A DNA stretch of 64,000 nt from assembly GCA_963753105.1 (NCBI GenBank), contig CAVWBD010000011.1, forward strand, positions 124,001 to 188,000, given 5' to 3'. The position numbers and the translations under genes are program-made. Shown in pieces: positions 1 to 9,000 of this stretch; within the stretch, counting starts at the first letter, position 1, and each line of letters starts with the position of its first letter. Origin of the DNA: SZUA-36 sp963753105 (GTDB lineage: Bacteria > Pseudomonadota > Gammaproteobacteria > Xanthomonadales > SZUA-36). The notes beneath the pieces were generated by a model. It searched no databases. It was not told the DNA's origin and was given only the letters and a program-made list of their open reading frames with translations.

Positions 1-935
1 GCGGCTTTAAATTCGCCATCAATCGCCTGCAGTTTGACGGTCAGGTTGGGGTCGGTTTTGGCGTAGTCGGCCCGCGCTTTTTGTTCCAGCCCGGAAATGA
101 CGTCTGCTGCAAGGTCTGCGTCATTCGACGGGATCAACACGATGGCCTCTGCGTCACGCGGGATCGCGTTGCGTGCCGAACCACCGGTGACAGTTGAAAG
201 ACGCACATCGGTTTTACGAGCCAGCAGGTGGATGCCGCGGAACAGCAGCTTGATGGCGTTGGCACGGTCCTCGATGATGTCGATGCCGGAATGGCCGCCG
301 GACATTCCACCGGTAACCAGTTTGTAAGCACTGTGGGAGGGCAGGTCTTCATCGGCGCTGAACGGCAACATCAGACGCGCGTCTTCGCCACCTGCACAAC
401 CGACTGTGAATACGCCCACGTCCTCGGAGTCGATGTTCAGCAACTGCTTGCCCTTGATGAAGCCGGGCTGCAGTGACGAAGCACCGGTCAGGCCTGTCTC
501 CTCGTCGGTAGTAAATAAAAGTTCCAGCGGTGGGTGGCCGATCGTTTCGTCGGTCGCCGCCACCATGGCCATGGCGATGGCAATGCCGTTGTCCGCACCC
601 AGCGTGGTTTGGTTGGCGGTCAGCCAGCCGTCGTCGGTGTAGACAAATTCGATCGGGTCCTTGTCAAAATCATGCTCGTGGCCCTTGGCTTTTTCGCAAA
701 CCATGTCCAGGTGGCCCTGCAAAACCAGTGTCTGGGCGTTTTCATAACCGGCCGTTGCTGGAACCTCGATGAGCACGTTCATTTCATCGTCGCTGCGCGC
801 CTCGAAGCCGTTTTCAGCGGCCCAGTTCATCATCCAGGCAACGATTTTCTCCTCTCTTTTGGAGGGTCGGGGGACCTGGCTGATCTGGGCGAAAGCGTTC
901 AGGATTTTCTGCGTGTACTCATGCTCGGTATGCAT
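1..935 (-). CDS. pepD: Cytosolic nonspecific dipeptidase PepD, C-terminus off the left edge
   Basis: Aminoacyl-histidine dipeptidase of the M20 metallopeptidase family, which hydrolyses Xaa-His and other dipeptides in the cytoplasm. The first 311 codons are present and open to the window edge; the family is about 485 residues, so roughly the last third is missing. Visible zinc-site motifs are LQGHLDMVCEK near residue 80, GADNGIA near 120 and TTDEETGLTG near 150, followed by the SGGHSG segment of the dimerisation domain. The start is the ATG at 935, preceded by an ACGAGG ribosome binding site. Family identification is firm; pepD rather than a paralogue is inferred from the overall motif order. 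Confidence 0.9.
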   Translation of the reverse strand, partial: MHTEHEYTQKILNAFAQISQVPRPSKREEKIVAWMMNWAAENGFEARSDDEMNVLIEVPATAGYENAQTLVLQGHLDMVCEKAKGHEHDFDKDPIEFVYTDDGWLTANQTTLGADNGIAIAMAMVAATDETIGHPPLELLFTTDEETGLTGASSLQPGFIKGKQLLNIDSEDVGVFTVGCAGGEDARLMLPFSADEDLPSHSAYKLVTGGMSGGHSGIDIIEDRANAIKLLFRGIHLLARKTDVRLSTVTGGSARNAIPRDAEAIVLIPSNDADLAADVISGLEQKARADYAKTDPNLTVKLQAIDGEFKA

Positions 936-1042
936 ATCGAGCCTCGTTGTCAGGGTGAATTTGGTCAAGCGGATGGCTACTGTAGCGGAGGCGTTCTAGC
1001 TGGTAAATGACAAGGATCAATAGAGTGCTTATGCTTACGCCC

Positions 1043-2029
1043 ATGAAGAAAGTCGCCGTTACCGGTGCTGCCGGCCATATCGGGGCCAACCTGGTCAGGG
1101 AACTGCTCGCCCGAGCTTACCGGGTGGCGGCGCTGGTCAGGAAAAGCAGCCGGGCGCTGGAAGGGCTGGATGTCGAACGGCATGACGGCAATGTGCAGGA
1201 TATCGAAAGCCTGTGCCGGGCTTTCAGGGGTGCAGATACGGTTTTCCACCTGGCGGCCCACGTCACCATCAATGATGGCGAATGGGATACCTTGCAGGCG
1301 GTCAATGTCGAGGGCACACGCAAGGTGTTGCAGGCTTGCTGCGAAGAGCGTGTTTCAATGCTGGTGCATTTTTCCTCGATACATGCCCTGGACATGCACC
1401 CGTTAGACCGCCCTGTGACCGAGGAGAACCGTTTACTGGACGGTTCCGAAGGCAGTGAATACGAGCGCTCAAAAGCACAGGCGGACAGGCTGGTTCGTGA
1501 CAACGACTGTGCGTCACTTTCGACCCGGATCATTTACCCCACGGCCGTGATCGGCCCAAACGATTTCAGTGGCTCATTGACGGGCCAGGCGATCGGGAAG
1601 ATGGCCAGTGGCCGCTTACCGGTGCTGGTTACGGGTGGCTTTGACTGGGTGGACGTGCGTGACGTGGCGGCGGGGGCGGTAGATGCAGCCGAAAAGGGTG
1701 CAGACGGGGACCGTTATATATTGTCCGGACATTACCGCGGTGTCACGGAGATGGCGCACTTGATCAGCAGCCTGAGCGGTGTTGCCGCACCACGTTTGAC
1801 CGTTCCGCGATGGCTGGCGGCGATGGGTGTTCCCTTAGCAGGCGCCTGGGCCCGGGTGCGGAATGAAACACCCCTTTATACGAGGGATTCACTGGCCGCA
1901 CTGGCCGCAAACCAAAATATCAGTCACACACTGGCTACGCAAAAGCTCGGCTATCGTCCGCGGCCGTTTGAGACCAGTATCGAGGATACACTGGTAGCTT
2001 CCAGTCAAATGGATGGCTTGAAATCATGA
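1043..2029 (+). CDS. NAD(P)-dependent epimerase/3beta-HSD-like SDR
   Basis: Extended short-chain dehydrogenase/reductase with an N-terminal Rossmann fold: GAAGHIGANL is the nucleotide-binding glycine motif and begins about 6 residues from the start. The substrate-side YxxxK appears as YERSK, and FHLAAHV is the usual strand-4 motif. The ATG at 1043 is chosen because the glycine motif then sits where the family expects it; in-frame ATGs at 1007 and 1031 would add a short tail. The stop overlaps the ATG of the 5alpha-reductase gene (ATGA), so the two are translationally coupled. That partner suggests a 3beta-hydroxysteroid or sterol-like substrate. The substrate is inferred, and a sugar-nucleotide or flavonol-type reductase cannot be excluded. 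Confidence 0.85.
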   Translation: MKKVAVTGAAGHIGANLVRELLARAYRVAALVRKSSRALEGLDVERHDGNVQDIESLCRAFRGADTVFHLAAHVTINDGEWDTLQAVNVEGTRKVLQACCEERVSMLVHFSSIHALDMHPLDRPVTEENRLLDGSEGSEYERSKAQADRLVRDNDCASLSTRIIYPTAVIGPNDFSGSLTGQAIGKMASGRLPVLVTGGFDWVDVRDVAAGAVDAAEKGADGDRYILSGHYRGVTEMAHLISSLSGVAAPRLTVPRWLAAMGVPLAGAWARVRNETPLYTRDSLAALAANQNISHTLATQKLGYRPRPFETSIEDTLVASSQMDGLKS

Positions 2030-2793
2030 TATCGCTGGAAACTTTCATGGGCACGGCGTTTCCCTGGGTGGCCTGGAGCACCTTGGCGCTGGCACCGGTG
2101 GTGTTCATCGTGCTGTTTTTCATCCGGGCGCCGTATGGCCGCCATGCCCGGCAGGGCTGGGGCCCGGTGCTGGGCAACCGCCTGGGCTGGTTTTTGATGG
2201 AGTTACCGGCCGTGCTGGTGTTTGGTGCTATCTGGCTGGCCTTTGCAGAGCCCGGTGTGACACCCCTCGTGCTATTCCTGATGTGGCAGGTCCACTATTG
2301 CCACCGTGTGTTCGTCTATCCCTGGACCATTAAGAAAGGCGGCAAGATGCCGCTGATGATCCTGTTGATGGCCGTGGTGTTTAATACCAGTAACGGTTAC
2401 CTGAATGCCTGGTCCATCGCCAGCCACGCCGAGCAGTACACCGAAGCCTGGTTGACCAGTCCGCAGTTCCTGCTCGGTGTGATCCTGTTTTTCAGCGGCA
2501 TGGCCATGAACAAGGTCTCGGACAGACAGCTTGCACGCCTACGGGATGCGGGCGGGGGTTACAAGATTCCGTACGGCCTGGCTTATCGCTGGATATCCTG
2601 CCCGAATTATCTCGGCGAGATTATCCAGTGGACGGGCTGGGCGGTCGCTACCTGGTCGTTGGCCGGCTGGATTTTCGCCATCTGGACGGCAGCCAACCTG
2701 GTGCCGCGCGCCATCGCACACCACCGCTGGTACCGTGAGACCTTTGCAGATTACCCGGCTGAAAGACGTGCGCTAATTCCGTTTCTTCTATAA
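2026..2793 (+). CDS. Steroid 5alpha-reductase family membrane protein
   Basis: 3-oxo-5alpha-steroid 4-dehydrogenase family (PF02544), an integral membrane NADPH-dependent reductase of C=C bonds in steroid-like enones. At 255 residues it matches the length of animal SRD5A1/2. The C-terminal half carries the family signature almost unchanged: GGGYKIPYGL, SCPNYLGEIIQWTG, NLVPRAIAHHRWY and the ending RALIPFLL. About six hydrophobic segments are visible. It overlaps the upstream SDR by four bases, giving a two-gene unit that could perform 3beta-dehydrogenation plus delta4/delta5 reduction. The natural substrate (sterol, bile acid, hopanoid-like or other) cannot be read from sequence. Confidence 0.92.
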   Translation: MISLETFMGTAFPWVAWSTLALAPVVFIVLFFIRAPYGRHARQGWGPVLGNRLGWFLMELPAVLVFGAIWLAFAEPGVTPLVLFLMWQVHYCHRVFVYPWTIKKGGKMPLMILLMAVVFNTSNGYLNAWSIASHAEQYTEAWLTSPQFLLGVILFFSGMAMNKVSDRQLARLRDAGGGYKIPYGLAYRWISCPNYLGEIIQWTGWAVATWSLAGWIFAIWTAANLVPRAIAHHRWYRETFADYPAERRALIPFLL

Positions 2794-2815
2794 ATGATCA
2801 TTAGCCGCCCTTTGT

Positions 2816-3410
2816 TTAGAGCGCCGTGATCCGGGATTCGACCACGGCCAGGAAATCTCTGAGCTGTGCTAGGCTTTTCGAGGTGGCGCTGGTACTCGTC
2901 GCCGTAAACCCAGGCGAGGTCTTCAGGGCTCAGGTAGCCCGGGTGGTGGATCTCGGCGATCGATGCATAAACCCGCTCGATCTCACCTTTTTTAACCGAT
3001 AGTGAATACACATGGATGGCGGCGTGGATCGTGTCTTTACCACGGTTGTCAGCCAGTCCGAAGTGGGCGGCTGGTGTTTCGATTTCCCCGAAGTACTGGT
3101 GGTCCTTCCTGATCAGCCAGCCGTTTTGCTTGAATACGATACCGATGGACTCGCCGTTGATGATCGCCCCGTGCTCCGCGGCAAAGGCGGGATCGACGGT
3201 TTCCGGGTAGGCGACCACCGCGAAGGTGCGGTTGATGTTCACGCCGTCGTGCGTGCTGTACAGGCTTGAAACCCTGAGGCCCGGGCTGTTCTCCAGTACC
3301 TCGATCCCGTAGCTGCCGAACTTGGCCCGGATGCGCTCGCTGTTACCCGGGGGCAGGGCGGCGCCGTTTGCCGTACCCCGGTTACTGTCTGGCGGGTGAC
3401 CTGGCGTCAT
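2816..3410 (-). CDS. Conserved hypothetical protein, one frameshift near its 3' end
   Basis: About 195-residue protein that I do not recognise. It is soluble, with no clear signal peptide, and has a mixed alpha/beta sequence with motifs such as VVAYPETVDP and KDHQYFGEIETP. Read straight, the frame runs on to 2751 and overlaps the end of the 5alpha-reductase gene. Adding one A to the A4 run (T4 on the plus strand, 2875-2878) gives an ending SLAQLRDFLAVVESRITAL with a stop at 2816-2818, which removes the overlap. The single-base loss is therefore probably a homopolymer error. It lies downstream of, and on the same strand as, the dikinase-like gene. Confidence 0.6.
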
Positions 3411-3527
3411 GAATCATGGAGTCCGTATTGCTGGGAGACGGTACTTTACTATGCCGGTGAATCAGTTTCACACTGAATTTTCCCGGAGCCGTGCAGCGGT
3501 TGTTGAGAAAGGGCTAAATTTGCCTCT

Positions 3528-6098
3528 TCAAACGGGCTTTGATTCACCGTTTTCGATACTGACCACCGTGCGTGGCCCATCGAAAACTTCACCGGTCTGA
3601 CCGTGAATGGACAGTATGTCGCCGGCACGGTAGCTCTTGACGGGCTTACCACCTTTTCCGACCAGCACGGCTTCATTGGGACCAACCCGCAACTCCGGCA
3701 CGCCCAGCACCGCACTGTACATTTTTTCCTCGATGCTATGCACCGCCACTGCCGCGTGCGAGGTCGAACCACCCCGGGCTGACAACAAGCCGTCCACCGA
3801 CAGGATTAGCGGTATTTCATCGGGTACCGGGTTCTCCAGTACCAGCAGGATGCCGTCGGCTTCCCCGTCCTTCGTGTCCCATTGCGATCTGAGCCGCCTG
3901 ACATCATCTTCGTTGAAGGCGATCCGACCGCGGAAGGCACCCCCGCTGATACCGATACCACGTCCCGCCGCCCTGCCGGCATCCTTGAAAGTGCGCGGGC
4001 TTTCATACAGTTCCATCTGCGCGCTGCGGGCCTGCAGTACGCTGAGTACACCACGGTCCACGGTGAACTCGATTTCGGCATCCGATCCGAGGAAGCGCCG
4101 CAGGCGCGCGCTGACGTGGTTGAGCTTGCGTTCGAGCATCGGTGCCAGGCTACGCAGTCGCTGCACCGGCTCGAAGGATTTGGCTGCCGTTATCCCGCCG
4201 ACCAGGTCATCGCCACAGGCACTGAATTTCACATCCCCGGTAAACTCGCGGAACCCGGTTGATTGCACGACGCGCGTATTTGGGATCACCCCGGTCAACG
4301 AGATTCTCATCTCATCAATACCCGGCTTCAGCTCCTGCGGGTTGGTGCGGTTGCCGGAGGCCATTTGCTGCACGATCGCCGCGGTGTGCCAGCCCTCAGA
4401 CAAGTGCTTGATCGCGCGATACTGGCGGGCGCGTTGGCAGTTCCACGACGTATGGACGGCCTGAAGAGCGGTAAACAACTGCAGTTCCGCATCGTTCAAT
4501 AGCAGGTCGAGTTCTTCCGCATGCCCCGCATCGCGCAGTGCCTGTTTTGATGCTTCCACGACTTCACGCATGGCGGAACCGGGCAGGTCGGTCTTCAGTG
4601 TTACCCCGTAGCGGCTCTTGGTCTTTTCGACCAGGTCCAGCGCCTCGAGGTCGAAGCCCCAGACGGCCGCCGAAAATGAAACCAGGAAACGGCGATAGGC
4701 ATCCCAGGCATACCAGTCGTCGTCCTCGGCCAGCGCTTCCGCGATGGCATCGGTCATGCCCACGAAAACCATGGTTGCCAGCATGCCGGGCATCGAGAAG
4801 ACCGAACCGCCCCGCACTGCGAGCAATAACGGCGCCTCGGGGTCTCCCAGGCGCAGTTCGGTGCTCTCGTTGCATGCGATATCCTCCTCCAGTATCCGGA
4901 CGTGCCGTATGACCTCGGACCTGAACCGCTTTTTTTCGCTTGTTTGCAGGTTCAATCGTGACAGTGCGGTGGGGATGATGAAACCGTCACGCGTGGGAAT
5001 GCCGAGGTAAGAGATATAGATCAGGCCGCTGCCTTTGCCACCGTAACGGCCCTGCAAGCTGACAGAATTCCGGTCCTCGACGCGTTGCCGTATGTCGTCC
5101 CTGTGTGAAAGGTGGACGAAGTCCCAGGGATTCTCACCGGCGCTGCCCGCGTCCGCATCTTCAAGGTCCCGGTCCTGTTCTGCGAAGCAGGAGCGTGCCA
5201 GGTCGGAGAAATGCACCAGGGAGTTCAGGTCGTGCATCGTGCGCTGGAAATTGGCCAGCACTGCACGCATTTCGTCCCCGCCATAACCCAGGTGCTCGGC
5301 CATCACCTCGTAGGCATTGCTGACCCGGTGGATCAGGCGGTGGTAATTACGCTGGATCTGTTCCAGTACGTCCAGCAATTCGGACGGGCTGCGCTCAGGT
5401 GTGACCAGCATGGTTGACAGGTCCCAGAGTTCGCGTGAGAACAGGCCATCGAGGTCCAGGTTGCCGGCGCACAGGTGCACGATGTGCAGGCATTCCTGCA
5501 GGTTCACGCCGTGTTCGTGATAACCGGAGGCCACGTGACGCAGGGCAAAGAATCCAAGTTCTTCGAGGATACAGTCAAGCTGGTGCAGCAAATAGCGTTG
5601 TTGCTTGAATACACCATCCCCGGCCAGGTTCTGAAGTTCACGGCGCAGCGCGCAACTGCGCTCGAATGCTTCGAGCTGTTGCGTGCCGCGGTAAAGCTCA
5701 AGTAACTCGTCCAGCGCGGCAAACAGGCTGTCCTGGTGGTCGTGGCGGATGTGCCCGCAGAAAGTCATCACCGCCTTGCGTGCCTTGTTCTCTATCGCCC
5801 CAGCGGGGAAGTCCGCTGCGTCGGGCAAGGTATCCTGCAAGATCTGCAGGCTCGCTTCGAAGGGCGCAGTCGCCGTTGTTGACCAATTGCCATCACGCAA
5901 CTTGCTGACCAGGCTCCGTAAGCGGTGTTGGTAGACCCACGGGTTACGCGCGCGGATGCCCTTTTCGACCAGGGACTCCAATTCTTCCAACAGGGTGTTG
6001 GTCGATTCGCAACGCACCAGTTCGAGGGCATAGGATTCGCGCCAGTCAGCGATGCGGTTGACTGATCTGCGAACTGCCCAGCAGTTGTTGCAGGTCAC
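3528..6098 (-). CDS. PPDK/PEP-synthase-like dikinase without a PEP-binding barrel
   Basis: An 856-residue protein. Residues 1-330 are helical and unfamiliar. Residues about 345-695 form the PPDK/PEP-synthase nucleotide-binding domain (GGKGSGL at 353, VRGGSVFSMPGM near 430, AWDAYRRF near 464, IEFTV and VLQARSA near 676-693). Residues about 705-830 are the swivelling phosphohistidine domain, with RGGSTSHAAV placing the catalytic His at 781. The protein ends shortly after this. PPDK and PEP synthase continue with a C-terminal TIM barrel that binds pyruvate/PEP, and that part is missing. The start overlaps the end of the upstream enolase-protease gene by about 50 bp, so the two are coupled. It probably moves phosphate from ATP through His781 to an unknown acceptor, as rifampicin phosphotransferase and glucan dikinases do. 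Domain calls are firm; the acceptor is unknown. Confidence 0.85.
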   Translation of the reverse strand: MTCNNCWAVRRSVNRIADWRESYALELVRCESTNTLLEELESLVEKGIRARNPWVYQHRLRSLVSKLRDGNWSTTATAPFEASLQILQDTLPDAADFPAGAIENKARKAVMTFCGHIRHDHQDSLFAALDELLELYRGTQQLEAFERSCALRRELQNLAGDGVFKQQRYLLHQLDCILEELGFFALRHVASGYHEHGVNLQECLHIVHLCAGNLDLDGLFSRELWDLSTMLVTPERSPSELLDVLEQIQRNYHRLIHRVSNAYEVMAEHLGYGGDEMRAVLANFQRTMHDLNSLVHFSDLARSCFAEQDRDLEDADAGSAGENPWDFVHLSHRDDIRQRVEDRNSVSLQGRYGGKGSGLIYISYLGIPTRDGFIIPTALSRLNLQTSEKKRFRSEVIRHVRILEEDIACNESTELRLGDPEAPLLLAVRGGSVFSMPGMLATMVFVGMTDAIAEALAEDDDWYAWDAYRRFLVSFSAAVWGFDLEALDLVEKTKSRYGVTLKTDLPGSAMREVVEASKQALRDAGHAEELDLLLNDAELQLFTALQAVHTSWNCQRARQYRAIKHLSEGWHTAAIVQQMASGNRTNPQELKPGIDEMRISLTGVIPNTRVVQSTGFREFTGDVKFSACGDDLVGGITAAKSFEPVQRLRSLAPMLERKLNHVSARLRRFLGSDAEIEFTVDRGVLSVLQARSAQMELYESPRTFKDAGRAAGRGIGISGGAFRGRIAFNEDDVRRLRSQWDTKDGEADGILLVLENPVPDEIPLILSVDGLLSARGGSTSHAAVAVHSIEEKMYSAVLGVPELRVGPNEAVLVGKGGKPVKSYRAGDILSIHGQTGEVFDGPRTVVSIENGESKPV

Positions 6099-9000
6099 CG
6101 ACGATACGTTTCACCAGCTTGATGATTTCCGGGTGGGAACGTGCGGCTTCGTCGGCCGGGCCCGGTATGTCACGCTCAGGGTCGGGGAAGTCAGCCTCGC
6201 CGGTCTGCAACCACTGCAGGTAGGCCTGGGCCAGCTTCAGCGTGTGCTTGCCCATCGCGTGGTGGGTGCTGCGGCGGATTTCGTTGGTGATCGCGCTGCC
6301 ACGCACGTGCACCTCCGCCAGGTCAATGGTGTCCTGCCAGACCTCGTCGATTAGTTTCGGTTGTGACACCAGTCCCGAGATGCTGCGCACCAGGATACTG
6401 GTCGGCAAACGCAGGCGGTCGGCGAAGGGGCCGTTCATGAACTCTGCCAGTTCACGGCGCACACGCGAGATTTCAGGCTGCAGGTTCTTGGCGCCCGGCA
6501 TGCCGCGGTATGAACTGCTGCACAGACGCGCAACCAGGAAGCGCAGCAGGTATACCGCCTCGTGGCGGCTGCCGCAGTTGTTCAGCCGGTTGAGAAGGGC
6601 GGCCAGGTCACGTAGGCGGGCCACCTGGATGGCCGGCATGTCGTCGATATGCAGGTGGTATATTTCACGTTCCAGGTCGATGGCATCGCCCTTGATTCCG
6701 GCCAGTTCGGCGATCAGCGCATCGGTGACCAACGTGCCGTGCGGCAGGCGCACCTGCCTGATGATCTCTTCGGTATCCCTGTGCAATTGGTAGATCGTCA
6801 GTTCACCCTGCGCGTCGTAGGGCACCACCAGGCTGTCGTTGCTGATGAACAGCCGGTGGTTGACGATCTCGAACATCCCGCAGCGGCGGCCGATGAACCG
6901 CATGGTCCGTAAATACTGCCGCAGGAGCGCCTTGTTGTCGGCCTTGCCGTCAATACGCAGGTAGGTATCGATCAGTGTTTTGTTCAGCTTGGAAATGTAT
7001 TCCTTTTCCTGTCCGCTGAATGCCAAATCCATTTGAATGGGCCTCGCCAGGTTCCTGGCATAAGGCGCAACGGCGGCCGTTTTTTCGCGGCGCGGGTGAT
7101 AAATACCGGTAATTTCGCGCAAGGCCTTGTGAAGCGGCAGGCCCTCGGCTTCCAGCTTACGGTTCACCGCCCGCAGGGCGGCCACGTAGTCACTGAAGCG
7201 GCTGCCCTCGATGGCCACATCGTGGGCCGCGGCCAGGTGTTCGATAATAACCAACATTTCCTCGCGCAGGAGTTCATACAACTCCTGGCCACGGACATGG
7301 GCCACACCGCGGGTCATGGCGAGCGAGACCGACAGGATGGCGTTCATGCCGAGGTTCTGCTTGCGTTGCTTGATGGCGATCTCGGTTTCCGGGTCGCTGT
7401 CGGCAGGGACTTTACCGCGGCGCCTGGCGGTTTCGAGTTCCAGTTCCAGCAATGCGTGGTCGATGTCGAATATGTTCCAGTCGGCGACGTTGCGGTTCTC
7501 GAAAAACGGCGCGGCAAACTCGTGCACGTGGTCGACCGCGTTCAGGCAGCCCTTGCCCTCGTAGCGCAGGGTGCGTTTGAACAGGTTCAGCAGGGCCTCG
7601 TCCCCGGTGGCCTTTACCTGGCCGCGGCTGACTTTTGTATCGAAACGGTAGACCCCGGGTTCCACCTCTTTGAGCAGTTCCGCGTGCTGTTGGCAGGCTT
7701 CGAGGTATTCCGCGCGTTCGAACACGCCATCGACAAGGTGCACGGCTTCACCCGTGCCGGACGAGGTGCCCAGCGGGGTGGCGCCGTGGAAAGACAGGCG
7801 CACGCGGCTGTCGGTGGTGGCGCCGGGTAGCGCGAGGCGCACATCGACACCCACCGTCGGAATACCGGCGTTGGTCGGTTCCTCGCGGGCGCGCAATTGT
7901 TCCACTATGGCGAAGTCTGGCAGTTCCGGTTCCCCGATATCGGCCTCCATGACCTTTTCCATCTGGCGTGTAACCGCCTGGTACTTGACCAGTCTCTCGG
8001 TATTGGCGCCGCCACCGGCCTTCAGCCCGAGCGCGTTGGTCGCCAGTGCGATGTGCGCCTCCATGTCGTCATTCGGGCTTTTCGAGCGGTGCGAGACAAT
8101 GATCTCCAGGCCCTTGCCTAGCGTTACCAGCACCGCCAGCAGGGTTTCGTACAACGAGCCGATCTGGTTGGCCTTGACCAGCACCGAGTTGATCAATCCC
8201 TTGGAGGCCGCCATCTCGATGGTGCGGTCGTTGGTGGTGACCAGGTCGTCTCCGACCACCAGCATCCGGTCACCCAGCTTGTCGAGCAGCTTGTGCCAGC
8301 CCTCGAAGTCGTCTTCGGAGAAACCGTCCTCGATGGACAGGATCGGGATATCGTACTCGTTGATCGCCTGCTCGTAGATCGCCAGCACAGCATCGCGGTC
8401 CATGACCCGCTTGGCATGGTCGCGCCAGAACAGGTACATGCCGATGCTGTCGGGTACGTCGAATTCTTCACGGTAGGCGATCTCGAGTTCCGACAACGCC
8501 GGATCCAGCGCGATCGCCACGTCTTCGCCGGGGCGGTAACCGCATTCCTCGATGGTCTGCTTCATCATGGCCCACAGGCGCAATTCCGGCAGCTCAAAAT
8601 CGCCGCGGTCCACGTAGGGGGCGAGCCCGCCTTCCAGGCCGATACCCATCACGCGGCAGCCTTCGGCTTTTTCGAGGATTTCCTTCAGGCGGTTTTGCAG
8701 CCGTACGGTCATCTCCTGCGCTTCTTGCGAGTCCACCGCACCGAGGATCAGGAACATGGCCTCCTGCATGCTGATGTTGGATTCCGGGTATTCCTTCTCC
8801 GTGTGGCGTCCACCCATGCCGCAGTTACGGAACTGCCAGGGCGCGCGAACCTCGCCGAGACGCGGATGGGTTGCGTCCTGCATGGAACTTTCGACGAGAC
8901 GGCGTTTAGCCATGGCGGCCAGCCCGGCCCAAGAGGTCGCATCCGGCAATGCAGCAGCAGCTTCTGAAGCACGATTTTCACGGCGCCGGAATTCCCGGTA

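Noticed and set aside
3637..4464. 275-codon frame antisense to the dikinase gene
   Set aside because: Overlaps the conserved phosphohistidine and nucleotide domains of the real gene; Arg/Ser-rich shadow translation.
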